DNA of 64,000 nucleotides, taken from the NCBI GenBank assembly GCA_023548195.1, contig JAJHZJ010000754.1:868001-932000 (forward strand), written 5' to 3'. Both the position numbers and the translations under genes were made by a program. Below are positions 59,086-64,000 of this stretch, in pieces. This DNA comes from Bettongia penicillata ogilbyi (lineage: Eukaryota > Chordata > Mammalia > Diprotodontia > Potoroidae). A model generated the notes under the pieces. The model saw only the letters and a list, made by a program, of their open reading frames with translations. It did not search any database and was not told where the DNA came from. Position 1 is the first letter of the stretch; each line of letters starts with the position of its first letter.

Positions 59086-61035
59086 TTGAAAGGAAAAATG
59101 TCTCCGAAGACTAAATTGCACCTGAATTAGGGAATAGGGAATTTGACATAGCCCCTTTACAAATGGTCATTTCTTTTGATCCCCATTGGTGGGTCAGCTG
59201 CTTAATCTAGAACCTCAAACTATAGCATGACTTGTGGATATGCAGAGCAAACTTCAAGTGAGGATGATATTGCTTGTCAGCCTTTAACCTTGAGGAAAGC
59301 GAGCAGCAGAGTAAATTCCATAGCAAGTACTGTTAAGTCCTGGATTTTTTAATGCAACAGTTAATCAGTTTGTCTCCAAATTAATCACATTTCAGAATTA
59401 TTTTTTGATGGTGATTGGGCTACATTATCACCTTTTACTTCAAATTTTCATCTACATCTTATTAGTGCACCAGCTGCATCTTCCCCCTCTGTTCTTCTGA
59501 CTTACTGCCGCAGCATTTCTAAGCAACTTTTCTCACATAAATATTCTTAAACATTCTCAGTCCTTTTCTAGTATAGATCTACTAGACAGGTTGACTTGGC
59601 CTTAGGTACAGAGCTATCTTAAAACCTTTGTGGGCGCGTACAATTGAATCAGATTCTCTCTCCTATAGAAATTCTATTTTATTTAAAATATATTTTTACA
59701 CTAGCTAGAATCCTGCTTTTTGGCCAAGAGCTTGTGTTGCGTGTTTGACTGTTCAGAAGCTGGAATAGTGACCTAATTAAGAGAATCAGAGTTAGTTTAG
59801 AAGTGTGCAGCACCCTTTCTACAGGCTCACTATGCCATAAAATAAGAAAATAGCCAGGTGGGAAAGCAGTGATTTTTCAGAAGGGATAGAACTAAGTAAT
59901 ACTATGAAAGGCTATACCAGGGAAATAAACAAAAGGTAAAGGTAATCATTGGAGGGGAAGATGTTATATCAAGGTAGATATCATAAAGTCTTAACTAGGC
60001 AAAGTATATTTTTTAAAATTGTTTTGAAATTCATGTATTTTGAATTTAACTGAATTTCGGAGTGGGGTGGGGTTAGGGAGGGAAGCTGCTACTGCATTTT
60101 CCAAGATGGAAATGGGCCACTTACATCCCCAGACTACCTTGGATGGGTAAATTGCATTAAAATTGCTCAGCTTTGGAATGACTCTTGTCTGGGTGTGATT
60201 TTTATGTCTTGAATTGAAAACTGATTAAGGACATGCCATGCGTTAATATTTTGGGAGAGTATTGGTGGCTTGGATTCAGGAGCTACCATCAACCCCTGAT
60301 TCTGGAGCTTAGGATAGGAAAGTGAAGGAAGTGACTTCTATACCCTTAGTTATTCAGTCACTTAGACAACAGAGACTCTAGCTGAAAAACAATCTAGGGG
60401 CAGGATCCTTCTCTCTTTGTTGTCAAAGAGCTGTTTCACTGAGGGACCTTTCCCTTGCAGAGCACCCTGGGTCATCTGCAAGATACCTAGTACAGCCAAT
60501 TCAACAAGGGTTTGTTAAGCCCCTCCTGTTCCAGGGGCAGCTGTCACAAGGACCATCAAACAGTCCTTGTCCTCAAGGAGCTTGTAAGTAGCTAAGTCAA
60601 TACATAGTTTGAGGAGAAGGAATCAAAAGCTAATGGCCAAGCAGGTTAGAAAAGGCTTCCTGGAGCAGGTAACCCCTCCCATCACCACAGTGGTCACCTC
60701 CTTGGCATTCATACTTTCACTGGGGAGTTCCGAACACACTGGGAGACAAAACTCTAAGGTCGGCAGACCTTAGTCCCCAAAGATCTGTCTGCATAGGCTG
60801 GTGTTGAAAGTGTCCTAGTAGCTGAAATAGACTCATCGGAAAGGATTCACTCACCGCCTAGCACAATGGGACTTTCTCAGTCTTCGCTGTCACTGCTACC
60901 TGGGATCCAGTGAAGCATGTGGAGTGGACCCAGGCAAGATAAGGTTGTGACCATCCGAAGGTTCATGGATGACGTTCTGGCCTGGGAGCAAGGAAAATGC
61001 ATGCTCTTTCTGGTCCCAGACATTTGTGAGCCAGC
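59086..61035. other. Intergenic DNA downstream of BRAP
   Basis: Mostly unassigned; a MIR3-like piece at about 60500-60600 (GGGTTTGTTAAGCCCCTCCT, then CCTCAAGGAGCTTG). No exon recognised on either strand. Confidence 0.45.
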
Positions 61036-61039
61036 TGTG

Positions 61040-61330
61040 TAAATCAGCTAAGCTCTGGGGCTAATGACATGCATGGTGCTCTACCCCAGAGTTGTGAGGG
61101 CCAAATGAGAACATTAAGAAAGGTGCTGTGCAAAGCCTAACCTGCATTATAAATGACAGCGGTTATTACTGTCATTCCCTAGAGCAGCTAATAATTGTCT
61201 GCAACCAGATTTGAACATATGAAGAAGAGACCCGACACTCTATCCACTGAGCCATTGAGCTGCCCAGAGCATTCATGAAGCACCTACTAAGTGCCAGGCA
61301 GTGTGCTCAACATTTCCCATAAGTCTTATT
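61040..61330. repeat. SINE fragment and reverse MIR3-like fragment
   Basis: GAGTTGTGAGGGCCAAATGA near 61090, then CCACTGAGCCATTGAGCTGC near 61243 and GAAGCACCTACTAAGTGCCA near 61278. Confidence 0.55.
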
Positions 61331-61859
61331 TGGGAAAATGGGTTAAGAGGCTATTGTAACAGTCTGTGTAAGTGATAACAAGGGTCTTACCAGGTGTCAT
61401 TGAGAATAGGGACGGAGAGAATGGAGGTGAAAAATGTCAGTCCAAGCAATCAGGAGTTTTACATCAAATTAACTTTGTGATTTGTCAAGCTTAGGAAACT
61501 TTTCCCAGAGTCTCAAGAGCCTCAGTCCAAAAATTTTTATTTTCTTTGAAAATAAAACATCATTTGCTAATGTAGATTGCAGTTCACTATTAGGCAGAAG
61601 CAGAAGCAAGACTTCTGCACAGTCTTGTTTTCATTACAAAAGGCAATCTCTACTAATAATGATAGCTGATACTTAGGTAGTGCTCCCTGAACGCATATAT
61701 CAAGCACTAAATGTTTTCCTTCCTCCTTTCATGCCCCCCCCAAATTAGTAAACTGTGCATACTCTTTGACCTAACTTACACCCCAAAGAGATGATAATAA
61801 TAGTATTTATGTAACTCTTAAGGTTTGCAAAGCATCATCTTATCCTCACAACAACCCTG

Positions 61860-62060
61860 GAAAGTTCTTCGTCCTTTGTTTTGAAGAGGATCAATGACAT
61901 TGCAGGGTGATGTCTTGACTCATGCTGTGAAGTGGACTTATGTGAGGCAAAGTTACACAAGTCTTCCACCTCACTCTCTCGAAGTCCAGGGGCGGGACAG
62001 AAGTAAGGATGTAGTGAATGACTGCCATTTTCATATCTGATCAGGTTCTAAGCACTCTAC
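61860..62060 (-). repeat. RTE-like marsupial SINE, reverse
   Basis: TTCGTCCTTTGTTTTGAAGA and the following TCAATGACATTGCAGGGTG are the decayed reverse of the 24545-24795 family. Confidence 0.5.
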
Positions 62061-62349
62061 AACACCTGCTTCAGCTGCCTTTGTGGTAGTTGGAACAAAT
62101 TGTCCTCATCCAACCATTCTGCCAGAAAAAGTCTTCACTTGCCTGGAGTTGACATCCCCCTAACAATGAGTTTGAGGCCTGTCGGTTACCCTCAACTTGG
62201 TTTAGTCCATGTGCCAAGAGGGCTTTAGTAGGGTGTGGCTGCTGTGCACGCTACAGCTTCTTGAAGTCACAGGTGGAAGTTGGGTAACGGTGGATACGCA
62301 GCCCTGGAAAGGCCTCAGCAAGCCCTCACACTAGAGATGCTAGTCCTCC

Positions 62350-62530
62350 TGAATACTCCATGCACCTCTTTACTATTCTCGTTTTAGAGATGAACGAAAG
62401 GAGACTGAGAGCAGATAGTGACACTTGCTGAGGATTATGTAGGTAGTAATTGACTTACTGCTCATTTGAGCTTGGGTTTTCCTGACTCTAGGTGTAGCAC
62501 GTTGTGCTCTATCACCTAGCTGCCTGTCAA
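62350..62530 (-). repeat. MIR/CORE SINE, reverse
   Basis: TTTTAGAGATGAACGAAAGG and GTGCTCTATCACCTAGCTGC, the reverse of the SINE 5' start. Confidence 0.7.
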
Positions 62531-62534
62531 AGAA

Positions 62535-63010
62535 AGGAAAGGGAACCATAAGTACAAAAATATAGCACTTCTTTTTTTGGTGGCAAAGAACCAAAAAATA
62601 AGGAGTCCCATCATTTGAGGATTGTTTGAACAAGTTGTGCTATCTGAATGTGATGGAATTCTATTGTGCTATAAGAAAATAATGCTTTCAGAGAAACCTG
62701 GAAATTCCTGTATGAACTGATGGTGTGAAGGGAGCAGAACCAGGAGAACATTCGAAATAATGACAGCATTATAAAGACAAACACCTTAGAAAGACTTAAG
62801 GACTTTGGATCAAGGACATGAATCCAGAGGACCTGTGAGGAAACATGCTGCCTACCTTCTAAGAACTGATAGATAGGAGAGCCATTTGAGGATATGGACA
62901 ATGGAGACGCTGGCTTTGCTTGACTGTCCATATTTGACACAGAGATTTGGTGTTTGTTTTTAAATGAGGTGGAGGGGAAATAAATGCTTATTGGGAAAAA
63001 AATAAAATTT
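62535..63010 (+). repeat. L1 ORF2 end and 3' end fragment
   Basis: AACCATAAGTACAAAAATAT, GTGATGGAATTCTATTGTGC, GCAGAACCAGGAGAACATTC and an A-rich tail at 62993-63010. Confidence 0.8.
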
Positions 63011-63244
63011 TTAAAAGTGCTTCATATATATATATTTTCACCTGATGCTCACAGCAACCTTATGAAATAAATACAGGCATTATCCCCATTTCTTTTTAGT
63101 CATTTTGGTCTGCCTCTGATTTTTTTTGTTGTGGAAACTAGTTAGCAACAGGTCTGTAACTCCATCTTAGAGTTGCATGACACCCAGGGTCACAAAACCA
63201 AAATGTGTCAAAGGCAAAGTCATCTTCACACCAAGGTCAGCCCT

Positions 63245-63475
63245 CCTTCCACTATTGTTGGTCAGTCATTTTCAGTTGTGTCCCACTCTGTGACCCCATT
63301 TGAGGTTTTCTTGGCAAAGGGGCTGGAGTCGTTAGCCATTTCCTTCTCCAGCCTTTCAACTGCACAACTCTTAAGAAAACTGAGGCTGTGAGAGGGGGCT
63401 AAATCATTTGCACGAGATCTCATGACTAGGAAATATCAGGGGCAGAATTTGAACTTGCTTTTCATCCTGAAACAT
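63245..63475 (-). repeat. CORE SINE with RTE-like end, reverse
   Basis: GTGTCCCACTCTGTGACCCC, TTTCTTGGCAAAGGGGCTGG, CCATTTCCTTCTCCAGCC, then GGCAGAATTTGAACTTG. Confidence 0.65.
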
Positions 63476-63755
63476 CACTCCAGTCCTGGAATTCACATAT
63501 TGAGCTTCTCCCAGAGCTTCCACTTAAGGAGAGCGCCCATGTCTCATTCCTCTCCAGGCTGTACTCCTGTCCCGACCTGGTACTTTTATCTCCTTCACCA
63601 GCTTTTCAGCATCCTTTTGTGTGTTATCTTTCTCCATTAAAATATAAGGTCCTTGAGAGCAAGGACTCTTCTCTTCTCCCCAGTATTTCTAGTCCCATTG
63701 GTACAGTGCTTGACATACATACATACAGTGCTTAGTAAAGTTGATTGATGTCGCC
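63475..63755 (+). repeat. CR1/L2-type 3' end
   Basis: TAAGGTCCTTGAGAGCAAGG then AGTGCTTAGTAAAGTTGATT. Confidence 0.6.
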
Positions 63756-64000
63756 ACACCACAATGTCTTGTTTCCCACAGTCTCCCAACTATAATGACA
63801 CTTTGTTTATTATCATCTGGCTCTAAGTCATCTGATCTCAGAACCCCTATTTTGAGCCCTCGCAGCTAACAGATATACCAAGGAAGAATTTAGTAAAAGA
63901 CTTAGATTTTACTAGGCAAACCCTCAAGGGCTTCCAGGTGATTTTTATAAAGCATTCATTAAATGTTACTAAGTGCCAGGTAAACAAATACAAATAAGCA

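Noticed and set aside
59086..64000. Search for ATXN2 exons expected downstream of BRAP
   Set aside because: No segment resembling ATXN2 coding sequence was recognised; it probably lies beyond the window.

Overview
This is vertebrate nuclear DNA, most likely from a marsupial. It holds one complete protein-coding gene, BRAP (12 coding exons, + strand, 28701-58054), and the 5' part of its head-to-head neighbour ACAD10 (noncoding first exon inferred at about 28286, then five coding exons on the - strand down to 9383). The human locus has the order ATXN2-BRAP-ACAD10-ALDH2, so the synteny is the usual mammalian one. Marsupial origin is inferred from the repeats: L1 and half-L1 (HAL1-type) elements, abundant tRNA-derived CORE-type SINEs with a long conserved body, RTE-like SINE pieces, and CR1/L2-type LINE 3' ends. 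I cannot name the species.

Layout. 1-8815 lies downstream of the last visible ACAD10 exon and is a nest of L1 elements. An old L1 is split by a HAL1-type insertion (1787-4532, exact 17-bp target duplication), by a short L1 3' end, and by a second L1 (5451-8472) that keeps its 5' end but stops inside ORF2. 9383-23647 carries ACAD10 coding exons 6 to 2 in reverse, in introns full of SINEs, CR1/L2 pieces and microsatellites. About 28030-28900 is a CpG-rich bidirectional promoter. 28701-58054 is BRAP, whose introns contain L1 fragments, a clean young-looking SINE and a second HAL1-type insertion (50911-53674). After 58055 come the BRAP 3' UTR and repeat-rich intergenic DNA. ATXN2 was not seen.

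Genes. The BRAP exons join in phase to 589 codons, against 592 residues in human, and keep the RRM-like BRAP2 domain, a C3H2C3 RING, a UBP-type zinc finger and a C-terminal coiled coil. The visible ACAD10 exons encode 283 residues: a probable mitochondrial presequence and the complete HAD-like domain. The kinase-like and acyl-CoA dehydrogenase domains must lie beyond position 1.

Main points for a second look: two HAL1-type insertions share one ORF2-deletion junction, and an L1 in the same window shows the undeleted sequence; BRAP intron 2 holds a 32-bp near-identical copy of the end of exon 2 behind an acceptor-like AG; and the BRAP exon 2 acceptor is a tandem pair in which only the upstream AG keeps the frame. 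No CRISPR array, bacterial-type system or otherwise undescribed multi-gene system was seen.
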